Source of the DNA: CAZXBB01 sp964638815
Lineage (GTDB): Bacteria > Planctomycetota > Phycisphaerae > Phycisphaerales > SM1A02
Assembly: GCA_964638815.1 (NCBI GenBank)
Contig: CAZXBB010000375.1
Coordinates: 1-18,661 of the forward strand
Direction: 5' to 3'
DNA length: 18,661 nucleotides
Part shown: in pieces, positions 1-6,630 of the stretch
Position numbering within the stretch: position 1 is the stretch's first letter
Layout of the letters: every line of letters begins with the position of its first letter
The notes under the pieces: generated by a model
Told to the model about the DNA's origin: nothing
The model's database searches: none
The model's input: the letters and a program-made list of their open reading frames with translations, nothing else
Position numbers and translations under genes: made by a program

Positions 1-11
1 GTGTCCTGCCG

Positions 12-197
12 TGGTTCACACAGTAACCGCCGGGTGCATGGGAAGACGCCCGCACCACAAGAAGGCGGCGGACCGGCCCAATCGTGGACAACTCCGGGTC
101 CGCCTCGTGGTGCGTGACGCGGACGCGCCCGTGTTCGCGGGCCATTGTGGTGCAGGCGACCTCGCCTGCACTGGTTCACACAGGAACGCCGGGTGCA
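12..197. repeat. Imperfect direct repeat, two copies about 160 bp apart
   Basis: A 27-bp stretch at 12-38 recurs as 26 bp at 172-197. Both start TGGTTCACACAG and end GCCGGGTGCA, with one substitution and one single-base indel between them. Between the copies lie an 8-bp inverted pair (GGCGGACC at 67-74, GGTCCGCC at 97-104) and a palindrome at 150-171. I see no credible gene in 1-222. The stretch is downstream of the minus-strand tRNA gene. Confidence 0.7.
150..171 (-). terminator. Candidate hairpin terminator of the tRNA-Ala transcript
   Basis: This is a perfect palindromic hairpin with arms GTGCAGGCGA (150-159) and TCGCCTGCAC (162-171) and a 2-nt centre. It lies about 50 nt past the 3' end of the minus-strand tRNA. 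No T-run follows on the minus strand, so intrinsic termination is only inferred; it could instead be a protein-binding palindrome. Confidence 0.4.
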
Positions 198-222
198 GGC
201 GCCTCGGGCGAGCCGTCGAAAG

Positions 223-295
223 TGGAACTGGAGGGGCTCGAACCCTCAACCTCATCGATGCGAGCGATGTGCTCTCCCAGTTGAGCTACAGCCCC
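223..295 (-). tRNA. tRNA-Ala (anticodon CGC)
   Basis: Read on the minus strand, the 73 nt fold into a complete cloverleaf. The acceptor stem is GGGGCTG/CAGTTCC with two G-T wobbles. The D-arm is GCTC/GAGC around AACTGGGA. The anticodon stem CATCG/CGATG holds the loop CTCGCAT. The T-arm is GAGGG-TTCGAAC-CCCTC. The anticodon CGC reads the alanine codon GCG. The discriminator base is A, and the next bases (CTT) are not CCA, so the CCA end must be added after transcription. Confidence 0.96.
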
Positions 296-475
296 ATGTG
301 GTGCGGCCTGCATCGGTCGATGGCGGACTCCGATCGCCCGTCGAACGCGGCGGATCCGGGCATCGGTTGCACCTGTGCGGTCTGCCACTGCTGCCCGCAG
401 AGCGCGCGACGCTTTCCGGACGCGCAGACTCCGCGCCTCATCCCGGTTCCATCGCTTCCCGATATCGTCGATATC

Positions 476-1819
476 ATGACCGTTCGCGCCATGTCCGACT
501 GGTCTCCAACATCCTGGCAGTCAAAGCCCGCGCTCCAGCAGCCGAAGTATCCGGATCCGGCGGCGCTGGCGTGCGCCGTGACCCGGCTCTCGAAGCTGCC
601 GCCGCTCGTGACGTCGTGGGAGATCGAGTCGCTCAAGTCTCAGCTCGCCGAGGCCGCGACGGGGCAGCGCTTCCTGCTCCAGGGCGGCGACTGCGCCGAG
701 ACGTTCGAGGAGTGCGAGTCGGGCAACATCGCGGACAAGCTCAAGATCCTGCTCCAGATGTCGCTCGTCCTGGTGTACGGCACGAAGAAGCGCGTGATCC
801 GCGTCGGCCGCTTCGCCGGGCAGTTCGCGAAGCCGCGCTCCGAGGATACGGAAACACGCGACGGCGTCACGCTGCCGACGTACCGCGGCGACATCGTGAA
901 CAGCATCGAGTTCGACGCCGCCGCCCGCGCGCCCGACCCCGAGCGTCTGCTCCGCGGCTACGAGCGGTCGGCGCTGACGATCAACTTCATCCGCTCGCTG
1001 ATCGACGGCGGCTTCGCCGATCTCCACCATCCCGAGTACTGGAACCTCGACTTCGTCGAGCACTCGCCGCACGCCGAAGAGTTCCGCCGCATCGCCGACA
1101 CGATCGGCGAGTCGATCCGTTTCATGGAGACGATCTCCGGCACGCCGGTCGGCCAGACGAACCGCGTGGACTTCTTCACCAGCCACGAGGGCCTGCACCT
1201 CCACTACGAACAGGCGCAGACGCGACAGGTGCCTCGTCGCGAAGGCTGGTACAACCTCTCCACGCACATGCCGTGGCTCGGCAAGCGCACGGCCGCGATC
1301 GACGGTGCGCACGTCGAGTACTTCCGCGGCATCGCGAACCCGATCGGCGTCAAGGTCGGCCCGGCGATGACGCCCGGGCGGCTCACGGACCTCGTCGGGG
1401 TCCTCGACCCGAAGGGCGAGCCGGGCCGGCTCACGGTCATCCACCGTCTCGGCGCACACGACATCGCGCACACGCTCCCGCCGCTCATCGAGGCGGTGCG
1501 CCGCACGGGACGCAGCGTCGTCTGGTGCTGTGACCCGATGCACGGGAACACCGAGAAGACGGCGGACGACATCAAGACACGCAAGTTCGAGCACATCCTC
1601 GCGGAGCTCGAGCAGGCGTTCGAGATCCACCGCAGCCTGGACTCGTACCTCGGCGGCGTTCACTTCGAGCTGACCGGCGACGACGTCACCGAGTGCACCG
1701 GCGGCGCCCGCGGCCTGAACGACACCGACCTCCGGCGCGCGTACAAGTCGCAGGTGGACCCGCGGCTGAACTACGAGCAGGCGCTGGAGATCGCGCTTCG
1801 CATTGCGCGGCGCGTCTGA
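476..1819 (+). CDS. aroG: Class II 3-deoxy-7-phosphoheptulonate (DAHP) synthase
   Basis: This enzyme condenses phosphoenolpyruvate with erythrose 4-phosphate to DAHP, the first step of the shikimate pathway, in the cytoplasm. The product is 447 aa, close to the usual size of the class II (plant/mycobacterial-type) family. The hallmark N-terminal SW...QQPKYPD stretch, LLQGGDCAE, TNFIRS-like and KVGP segments, MHGNT, HFELTGDDVTEC and DPRLNYEQ are all visible. By family knowledge the metal ligands are Cys73, His356, Glu398 and Asp428, and all are present. I chose the ATG at 476; a second in-frame ATG at 491 gives MSDWSPTSWQ and is equally possible. Neither has a Shine-Dalgarno sequence. The reading frame stays open upstream into the tRNA gene but that part does not resemble the family. 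The symbol follows mycobacterial usage. It converges on the PilZ gene. Confidence 0.95.
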   Translation: MTVRAMSDWSPTSWQSKPALQQPKYPDPAALACAVTRLSKLPPLVTSWEIESLKSQLAEAATGQRFLLQGGDCAETFEECESGNIADKLKILLQMSLVLVYGTKKRVIRVGRFAGQFAKPRSEDTETRDGVTLPTYRGDIVNSIEFDAAARAPDPERLLRGYERSALTINFIRSLIDGGFADLHHPEYWNLDFVEHSPHAEEFRRIADTIGESIRFMETISGTPVGQTNRVDFFTSHEGLHLHYEQAQTRQVPRREGWYNLSTHMPWLGKRTAAIDGAHVEYFRGIANPIGVKVGPAMTPGRLTDLVGVLDPKGEPGRLTVIHRLGAHDIAHTLPPLIEAVRRTGRSVVWCCDPMHGNTEKTADDIKTRKFEHILAELEQAFEIHRSLDSYLGGVHFELTGDDVTECTGGARGLNDTDLRRAYKSQVDPRLNYEQALEIALRIARRV

Positions 1820-1835
1820 GGCGCGGCGGGGTTCC

Positions 1836-1854
1836 GGGCCGCGTCGCGCGGTCC
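1836..1854. terminator. Hairpin after the DAHP synthase gene
   Basis: An 8-bp stem (GGGCCGCG with CGCGGTCC, one G-T pair) closes a TCG loop 17 nt after the DAHP synthase stop. There is no T-run. Its position between convergent genes suggests a transcription end, but folding alone is weak evidence in DNA this GC-rich. Confidence 0.35.
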
Positions 1855-1905
1855 CTGCGGATCGTGCCGCATATGTCCCGGCCCGCCGCACTCCGGCTCC
1901 GCCCC

Positions 1906-1929
1906 CCCGGCGCCGCGTCCCGCGCCGGG
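1906..1929. terminator. Candidate bidirectional terminator between convergent genes
   Basis: Perfect 8-bp arms CCCGGCGC (1906-1913) and GCGCCGGG (1922-1929) enclose an 8-nt loop. The hairpin is 10 nt beyond the stop of the minus-strand PilZ gene and 87 nt beyond the DAHP synthase stop. No T-tract is present on either strand. Confidence 0.4.
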
Positions 1930-1938
1930 ACGCTCCCG

Positions 1939-2697
1939 CTACGCCGCGCGCCGAAGACGCTCCCGCTGCACCTTCGTGATGTATCGCTGGAGCCGCTGCT
2001 GCGTGCGCTCGAGGTCCCGCTTGCCGGGCCACGGCTTGATCTTCACGCCGATGCGCTTCGGGGTTTCGCCCGCCACGGCCCAGATCTGCCGCACTTCCGC
2101 CAGGAAGTAGAACTCCTCGTGCTCCTCGGCGAGGCAGAACATCATGAAGACCTCGTCGCCGACACGGATCGTGCGGGCGTCAACGGCCGGCACGGCCAGG
2201 GCCGCACCGCCGATCGAGAGGTTCACGATCGATCCCTCGAAGGGATACGCGTCGATGGGGCACGTTCCCGAGCCGTCCGGGATCGCCGCGTGGAGCTGGA
2301 TCGGCAGCGGGTCGCGGGCGAGGAGGCTGACGCGGAAGTGCGTGCGCCGCTGTCCCTCCATGACGCGGTCCGGGCGCGCGATGATCATGCCGACGGTGCG
2401 CTTCTCCTCGTTGATCTTCACGATCGTGTGGAGCCGCACCACCTTCGACTTGAACGCGTAGCGGATCTCGTTCACGTGCACGTAGCCGTCGATGGTCTGC
2501 CCGACCCCGAAGACCACGTCGTCGCCGATGCCGTGCGGGCTGTCGAGGAACACCTGGTCCGCGTCGATGCCGAGGATGCGCGACTTCGCGACGTGCAGGT
2601 CGCCGTCCGTCGTCCGGTACTGCAACTCGACCGCCGCGTTCCGGGCACACGCATCGTCGATGAGAACGGCCGATTCGTCTCTGGTCGGCTTGGCCAT
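1939..2697 (-). CDS. PilZ domain protein with YcgR-like N-terminal domain
   Basis: This is a 252-aa cytoplasmic protein of the PilZ family, whose known members bind cyclic di-GMP and control motility, adhesion or polymer secretion. The C-terminal half carries the two c-di-GMP contacts: RxxxR at Arg118-Arg122 (RRTHFR) and NxSxxG at Asn159-Gly164 (NLSIGG). The first 110 residues look like the beta-barrel that precedes PilZ in flagellar-brake YcgR proteins, a likeness of layout only. The tail from about 225 is basic and probably helical. The ATG at 2697 has GGAGG just upstream (GGGGAGGGACG before ATG), which settles the start; the frame is open further upstream but does not look coding. It diverges from the ketosynthase operon with 168 nt between them. 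The output partner is unknown. Confidence 0.88.
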   Translation of the reverse strand: MAKPTRDESAVLIDDACARNAAVELQYRTTDGDLHVAKSRILGIDADQVFLDSPHGIGDDVVFGVGQTIDGYVHVNEIRYAFKSKVVRLHTIVKINEEKRTVGMIIARPDRVMEGQRRTHFRVSLLARDPLPIQLHAAIPDGSGTCPIDAYPFEGSIVNLSIGGAALAVPAVDARTIRVGDEVFMMFCLAEEHEEFYFLAEVRQIWAVAGETPKRIGVKIKPWPGKRDLERTQQRLQRYITKVQRERLRRAA

Positions 2698-2766
2698 CGT
2701 CCCTCCCCGCGAGCGGAGATCGGACGGTCGGGTCCGCCACTGAAGGCGGGCCCGCTCACCGGGTCG

Positions 2767-2850
2767 CTTATCGGCGGGTGTCGGGCGCAACAGACGCGAG
2801 CGTCCCGCGCGCCTGCCGCGGAAGCCGCCCGGACCCGGGCGACCGATAAG
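2767..2850. promoter_or_regulatory. Inverted octamer pair in the divergent PilZ/ketosynthase intergenic region
   Basis: CTTATCGG (2767-2774) and its exact reverse complement CCGATAAG (2843-2850) lie 68 bp apart between the two divergent genes. Read on the minus strand, the first copy is GCCGATAA, the consensus -10 of flagellar sigma28 promoters, but no TAAA lies at the matching -35 position. Read on the plus strand, the second copy is followed by GGG and then TAGACT, a -10-like hexamer at 2854-2859, only 6 nt before the ketosynthase ATG. It may be an operator pair shared by both genes. Confidence 0.35.
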
Positions 2851-2865
2851 GGGTAGACTAGGCCC

Positions 2866-4191
2866 ATGCGGCGAAGCGTCGTCATCACCGGACTCGGCCC
2901 GATCTGCGCGTTCGGCGTCGGCATCGACCGGCTCTGGGAAGGCATGGTGTCCGGACGCACGGCGATCGCGGGCATCTCGACGTTCGATCCGTCCGGGTTC
3001 GCATGCCAGGTCGCCGCGATCCTGCCGGAGAACGAGTTCCGCATTCGCGACTGCGTCCCGAGGAGCTACCGCAAGAACACGAAGGTGATGTGCCGCGACG
3101 TCGAGCTCGCCGTGGGCGCCGCGAGCGCCGCGATTGCGGATGCCGGTCTCGTGACGAAGGGCATGGACGCGGACGCGCCGCCGACGATTCCGCCGGATCG
3201 CTTCGGCTGCCACATCGGCGCCGGGCTCATCGCCGCGGATGTCGAGGAGCTGACCGCCGCGCTCGTGACGAGCCCCGACGGCAACGGCGGGGTCGATCTC
3301 GCCGACTGGGGGCGGAGCGGCATGTCGAACCTCACGCCGCTCTGGCTGCTCAAGTACCTCCCGAACATGCTCGCGTGCCACGTGACGATCGTGCACGACT
3401 GCCGGGGGCCGAGCAACACGATCACGTGCTGCGAGGCGTCGAGCGCGCTTTCGCTCGGCGAATCGATGCGCGTGATCGAGCGCGGGGCCGCCGACGCCTG
3501 CCTGACCGGCGGCGCCGAGGGCAAGATCAACCCGATGGCGTACATGCGGCAGCAGTTCGCGGGCCGCCTCGCGCGGGCCGGTGCGAACGACGACCCCGCG
3601 TCCGTCGTGCGGCCGTTCGATCCGGCGGCGCGCGGCACGGTGCTCGGCGAGGGCGGCGGGCTGCTCGTCGTCGAGGCCCGCGAGACCGCCGCGGCGCGCG
3701 GGGCGAAGCCGTACGCCGAGGTCGCCGGTTTCGCCACGACCCAGTCGTTCTGCCCCGACACGGTGGGGCTCGAGATTCCCGCGGACGACGAATCGCTCGC
3801 CGACGCGGCGACGCTCGCCATCGGGCAGGCCGCGCTGACCCCGGGCGACATCGACGCGATCGTCCCCTTCGGTTCCGCCATCCCGTCGATCGATGCGGCC
3901 GAGGCCACGGCGATCCGCCGCGTCTTCGGTGACCGCGCGGCGTCGATCCCGCTCGTGACGACCGTTCCCGCCATCGGCAACTGCGCCGCGGGCAACGGCG
4001 CGATCGGGCTGTCCGTCGCCGCGAAGGCGCTCCGCGCGCAGCGTCTGCCCGCGCGTCTGCACACGAGCGCGGCCGAGGGCCTCGACGCGAACGCCGCGCC
4101 GGCGCGCGACGCCGATCTCGGGCATATCCTCGTCCTGACCACGAGCCAGGGCGGCCAGAACGCGGCCGTCGTGCTCCGGAGAATCAGTTGA
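2866..4191 (+). CDS. Ketosynthase-fold protein lacking catalytic residues (chain-length-factor-like, KS-beta)
   Basis: This is a 441-aa member of the beta-ketoacyl-ACP synthase (FabF) family, starting with the typical RRSVVITGLGPICAFG strand. Compared with its neighbour, the nucleophile position in the GPxxxxxxxC segment is Glu190 (ITCCEASS, with Cys188 and Cys189 before it). The first catalytic His (HGTGT) is replaced by Phe335 (FGSAI), the second His by Asn372 (AIGNCAAG), and the Lys of the KSxxGH motif by Val367. By analogy with type II polyketide chain-length factors, it should be an inactive partner that dimerises with the active ketosynthase and shapes the product. An ATG at 2866 has AAGGGG 12 nt upstream, a weak ribosome site. 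The active KS follows after 10 nt. Alternatives are a regulatory subunit or a diverged thiolase-fold enzyme of different chemistry. Confidence 0.85.
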   Translation: MRRSVVITGLGPICAFGVGIDRLWEGMVSGRTAIAGISTFDPSGFACQVAAILPENEFRIRDCVPRSYRKNTKVMCRDVELAVGAASAAIADAGLVTKGMDADAPPTIPPDRFGCHIGAGLIAADVEELTAALVTSPDGNGGVDLADWGRSGMSNLTPLWLLKYLPNMLACHVTIVHDCRGPSNTITCCEASSALSLGESMRVIERGAADACLTGGAEGKINPMAYMRQQFAGRLARAGANDDPASVVRPFDPAARGTVLGEGGGLLVVEARETAAARGAKPYAEVAGFATTQSFCPDTVGLEIPADDESLADAATLAIGQAALTPGDIDAIVPFGSAIPSIDAAEATAIRRVFGDRAASIPLVTTVPAIGNCAAGNGAIGLSVAAKALRAQRLPARLHTSAAEGLDANAAPARDADLGHILVLTTSQGGQNAAVVLRRIS

Positions 4192-4201
4192 GCCGTCGTC
4201 C

Positions 4202-5521
4202 ATGAGCTCCGACAAGCGCGTCGTCATCACGGGTATGGGCTGGGTCACGCCGCTCGGGCACGATCGCGAGACGGTGTGGTCGCGCCTCGTGAACGGCGAC
4301 TCCGGCGTGTCGCCGATCGATCGCTTCGACGCGCGCACCTTCCCGACGACCTTCGCGGCCCAGGTGACCGACTACGACTTCCGCGGGTTCGTGCGGGACC
4401 CGGCCGTGCACGCCAACGCCGGTGCGAACAGCCGCTTCGCCCTCGGGGCGGCCCGGCAGGCGTGGGATCAGTCCGGCCTCGACGCGTTCGACGGTCTGAA
4501 CCGGAAACGCGTCGGCATCTACCTCGGCGCCGGCGAGGGCGTGCTCAACTTCGACAACTACGCGCATACGGACCTCGGCGGATGGGACGCGGAACATCGC
4601 CGCATCGACGCCGCGAAATGGGCGGCCGCGGCGCTGAAGCACCTCGTGGCCGCCGACGAGATCGAGCAGGAGCCGAACATGCCCGCGAGCCACATCGCGC
4701 GGGAGTACGGCATCCGCGGGCCGGTCTACAACTGCCTGACGGCGTGCGCCGCTTCCACGCAGGCCGTCGGCGAGGCCTACAGCATCCTGCGCCGCGCCGA
4801 CGCCGACGTGATGGTCTCCGGCGGCACCCACACGATGATCCACGTCCTCGGGGTGACGGGCTTCAACCGGTTGACGGCGCTTTCGAATCGCAACGACGAC
4901 ATTCGGCGCGCGTCGCGTCCGTTCAGCCGGTCGCGCGACGGCTTCGTGATGGGCGAGGGCTCCGGGATCGTCATCCTCGAGACGCTCGAGCATGCCCGGG
5001 CGCGCGGCGCGACGCCGCTGGCGGAGATCGCGGGCTACGGCTCGAGCGCGGACGCGTTCCGCATCACCGACATGCACCCCGAGGGCCGCGGTCCGGCGGA
5101 GGCGATCCGGCAGGCGCTCGACGCAGCCGGCATCGATCCGGCGGCCTGCGACGACGAGGGGCGTCCGTTCGTGCACTACATCTCCGCGCACGGAACGGGC
5201 ACGCAGGAGAACGACTCCATCGAGACGCTCGCCGTCAAGCGCGTGTTCGGCGACAACGCGCACCGCATCCCGATGAGCTCCATCAAGTCGATGATGGGGC
5301 ACCTCATCGCGGCGGCGGGCGCGGTGGAGCTGATCACGTGCGTCCAGGCGATGGCTCACCAGATGCTGCCGCCGACCATCAATCTCGACGACCCCGATCC
5401 CAAGCTCGATCTCGATTACGTGCCGAACGCGGCGCGGCCCGCCCACGTCGAGACGTGCCTGAGCAACTCGTTCGGCTTCGGGGGCCAGAACGACACCCTG
5501 ATCGTCAAGAAGGTGAGATAG
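4202..5521 (+). CDS. FabF-like beta-ketoacyl-[ACP] synthase (KS-alpha)
   Basis: This 439-aa enzyme should carry out decarboxylative Claisen condensation of an acyl chain with malonyl-ACP, as in fatty acid elongation or type II polyketide assembly. The catalytic triad is intact: Cys182 in LTACAAS, His330 in AHGTGT and His367 in IKSMMGH, with Lys362. The C-terminal NSFGFGGQN motif is also typical. The length is near the usual 410-430, with a modest insertion around residues 120-165. It forms an operon with the upstream inactive homologue. No acyl carrier protein, ketoreductase or dehydratase gene is in view, so the product cannot be told from this window. It may not be the housekeeping FabF, hence no symbol. 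Its TAG stop lies inside the left arm of an inverted repeat (5519-5546). Confidence 0.92.
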   Translation: MSSDKRVVITGMGWVTPLGHDRETVWSRLVNGDSGVSPIDRFDARTFPTTFAAQVTDYDFRGFVRDPAVHANAGANSRFALGAARQAWDQSGLDAFDGLNRKRVGIYLGAGEGVLNFDNYAHTDLGGWDAEHRRIDAAKWAAAALKHLVAADEIEQEPNMPASHIAREYGIRGPVYNCLTACAASTQAVGEAYSILRRADADVMVSGGTHTMIHVLGVTGFNRLTALSNRNDDIRRASRPFSRSRDGFVMGEGSGIVILETLEHARARGATPLAEIAGYGSSADAFRITDMHPEGRGPAEAIRQALDAAGIDPAACDDEGRPFVHYISAHGTGTQENDSIETLAVKRVFGDNAHRIPMSSIKSMMGHLIAAAGAVELITCVQAMAHQMLPPTINLDDPDPKLDLDYVPNAARPAHVETCLSNSFGFGGQNDTLIVKKVR

Positions 5522-5546
5522 CACGCATGATGCATGAAGCGACCCG
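5519..5546 (-). repeat. Inverted-repeat arm, left copy
   Basis: This 28-bp stretch matches the reverse complement of 5630-5657 at 26 of 28 positions, including an unbroken 17-bp core (ATGCATGAAGCGACCCG). It begins with the TAG stop codon of the ketosynthase gene. With the right arm it bounds a 139-bp segment (5519-5657) that looks like a miniature inverted-repeat element. TA at both outer edges would fit an IS630/mariner-type TA target, which is inference. Confidence 0.75.
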
Positions 5547-5629
5547 TCCGCCGGTTGCGCATCGCACGTTCGTGGACGGGCGGGGATCATCGTTTCACTC
5601 CGGGATTGGCTGTGTATTCCAGGACCCAC

Positions 5630-5657
5630 CGGGTCGCTTCATGCATAATGCGGGCTA
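5630..5657 (+). repeat. Inverted-repeat arm, right copy, containing the panC start codon
   Basis: This is the right arm of the 139-bp segment. Positions 5635-5657 are identical over 23 bp to 10311-10333 before rimO, and CCCACCG occurs the same distance upstream in both places (5625-5631 and 10301-10307). The core CTTCATGCATAATGCGGG contains CATAAT, a plausible -10 hexamer, but no matching -35 is found 16-18 bp upstream. The ATG of panC (5648) overlaps this hexamer. Confidence 0.75.
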
Positions 5658-6487
5658 GCACGCGCGTCATCCACGACATCGAGGCACTGTCGGCGCACCG
5701 CGGCGCCGCGCTCGTCCCCACCATGGGCGCCCTGCACGACGGCCATGCCGCGCTCATCCGGCGCGCGGCGGAGCTCGGGCCGCCGGTCATCGTGAGCGTG
5801 TTCGTCAACCCGACCCAGTTCGACGAGCGCGCCGACCTCGAACGCTACCCGCGCACGCTCGACGCGGACGTTGCCGCCGCGGAGCACGCCGGCGCGGCGA
5901 TCGTCTTCGCGCCCGACGTGGACACGATGTACCCCCCCGGCGCGCCGGTCCCCATGCCGGAGCTGCCGCCGGTCGCGACGACGCCCGGGCTCGAGGACGT
6001 GTGCCGCCCCGGCCACCTCGCCGGCGTCGCGCAGGTGGTCGCCCGCCTGTTCGACGTCGTCCGCCCGCGCTACGCCGTCTTCGGCGAAAAGGACTACCAG
6101 CAGCTCCTCCTGATCGAAGCGCTCGCGCGCCGGGAACGCGAGCGCTGGGACGGGCTCGAGATCGTGCGCGGCGCGACGGTGCGCGAGCCGGACGGCCTCG
6201 CGCTCAGCAGCCGCAACGCGCTCCTCGACGAGGAATCGCGGATGCGCGCGCTCGGGCTCTACCGCGCGCTCCAGATCGCCCATGCCGCCCAGCGTCCGGC
6301 GACGGCCGAGATGATGATGCAGGAGACGCTCGCCACGCACGGACTCCGCATCGAGTACGCGGTCGTGCGCGACGCGAAGAATCTGCTCCCCGTCAGCGGC
6401 CTCGACCGCCCGACCCGCGGCCTCATCGCGGCGCGGCTCGGCGACGTGCGGCTGATCGACAACATGCCGATGACGGTCTGGCGATGA
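5648..6487 (+). CDS. panC: Pantothenate synthetase (pantoate--beta-alanine ligase)
   Basis: This enzyme joins D-pantoate and beta-alanine using ATP, through a pantoyl-adenylate, in the last step of pantothenate synthesis on the way to coenzyme A. The 279 aa match the normal family length. Family motifs are clear: VPTMGALHDGH (23-33, the HIGH-type nucleotide site), VFVNPTQF (51-58), CRPGHLAGVAQVV (119-131), FGEKDYQQ (145-152) and LALSSRN (184-190, the KMSKS counterpart). The ATG at 5648 is the only standard start compatible with a full N-terminus. It has no Shine-Dalgarno sequence and sits inside an inverted-repeat arm, so translation of a leaderless or unusual transcript is possible. The stop at 6485-6487 and the last codons lie in the first two units of a 14-bp tandem repeat. 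panB and panD are not in the window. Confidence 0.95.
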   Translation: MRASTRVIHDIEALSAHRGAALVPTMGALHDGHAALIRRAAELGPPVIVSVFVNPTQFDERADLERYPRTLDADVAAAEHAGAAIVFAPDVDTMYPPGAPVPMPELPPVATTPGLEDVCRPGHLAGVAQVVARLFDVVRPRYAVFGEKDYQQLLLIEALARRERERWDGLEIVRGATVREPDGLALSSRNALLDEESRMRALGLYRALQIAHAAQRPATAEMMMQETLATHGLRIEYAVVRDAKNLLPVSGLDRPTRGLIAARLGDVRLIDNMPMTVWR

Positions 6488-6594
6488 CGGTTCGGCCGAG
6501 ACAGTACGGCCGAGACGGTTCGGCGGAGACAGTTCGGCCGAGACGGTTCGGCGATGACACTCTGGCCGATGACGTTTGGCCGAGACAGTACCGG
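6468..6594 (+). repeat. Minisatellite: nine tandem 14-bp units
   Basis: Successive 14-bp units begin at 6468, 6482, 6496, 6510, 6524, 6538, 6552, 6566 and 6580 (the last has one extra base). The consensus is CCGAGACGGTTCGG with variants such as CGATGACGGTCTGG. Each typical unit has CCGA and TCGG ends that could pair, and adjoining units create TCGGCCGA. Unit 1 encodes the last residues of PanC, unit 2 contains its stop codon, and unit 8 supplies the candidate -35 of the next gene. Confidence 0.9.
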
Positions 6595-6604
6595 GTCATA
6601 CAAT
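6576..6604 (+). promoter_or_regulatory. Candidate sigma70-type promoter of the aldehyde dehydrogenase gene
   Basis: TTGGCC (6576-6581) and TACAAT (6599-6604) are separated by exactly 17 bp. Transcription would begin near 6611, giving a leader of about 20 nt before the ATG at 6631, which includes GGAG. The -35 lies in the tandem repeat, so repeat copy changes could alter the promoter. Confidence 0.6.
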
Positions 6605-6630
6605 GCCCGACCGATTCGGAGATACAACGC

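Noticed and set aside
11..475. In-frame N-terminal extension of the DAHP synthase to position 11
   Set aside because: It would run through the tRNA gene on the other strand and does not resemble the family; normal length is reached from 476 or 491.
2698..4338. Upstream extension of the PilZ frame to about 799 codons
   Set aside because: It is antisense to the ketosynthase gene, while the ATG at 2697 has a strong GGAGG site and begins a normal PilZ-family protein.
5600..5660. Complete sigma70 promoter for panC using CATAAT
   Set aside because: No TTG-type -35 lies 16-18 bp upstream, and the start codon overlaps the hexamer.
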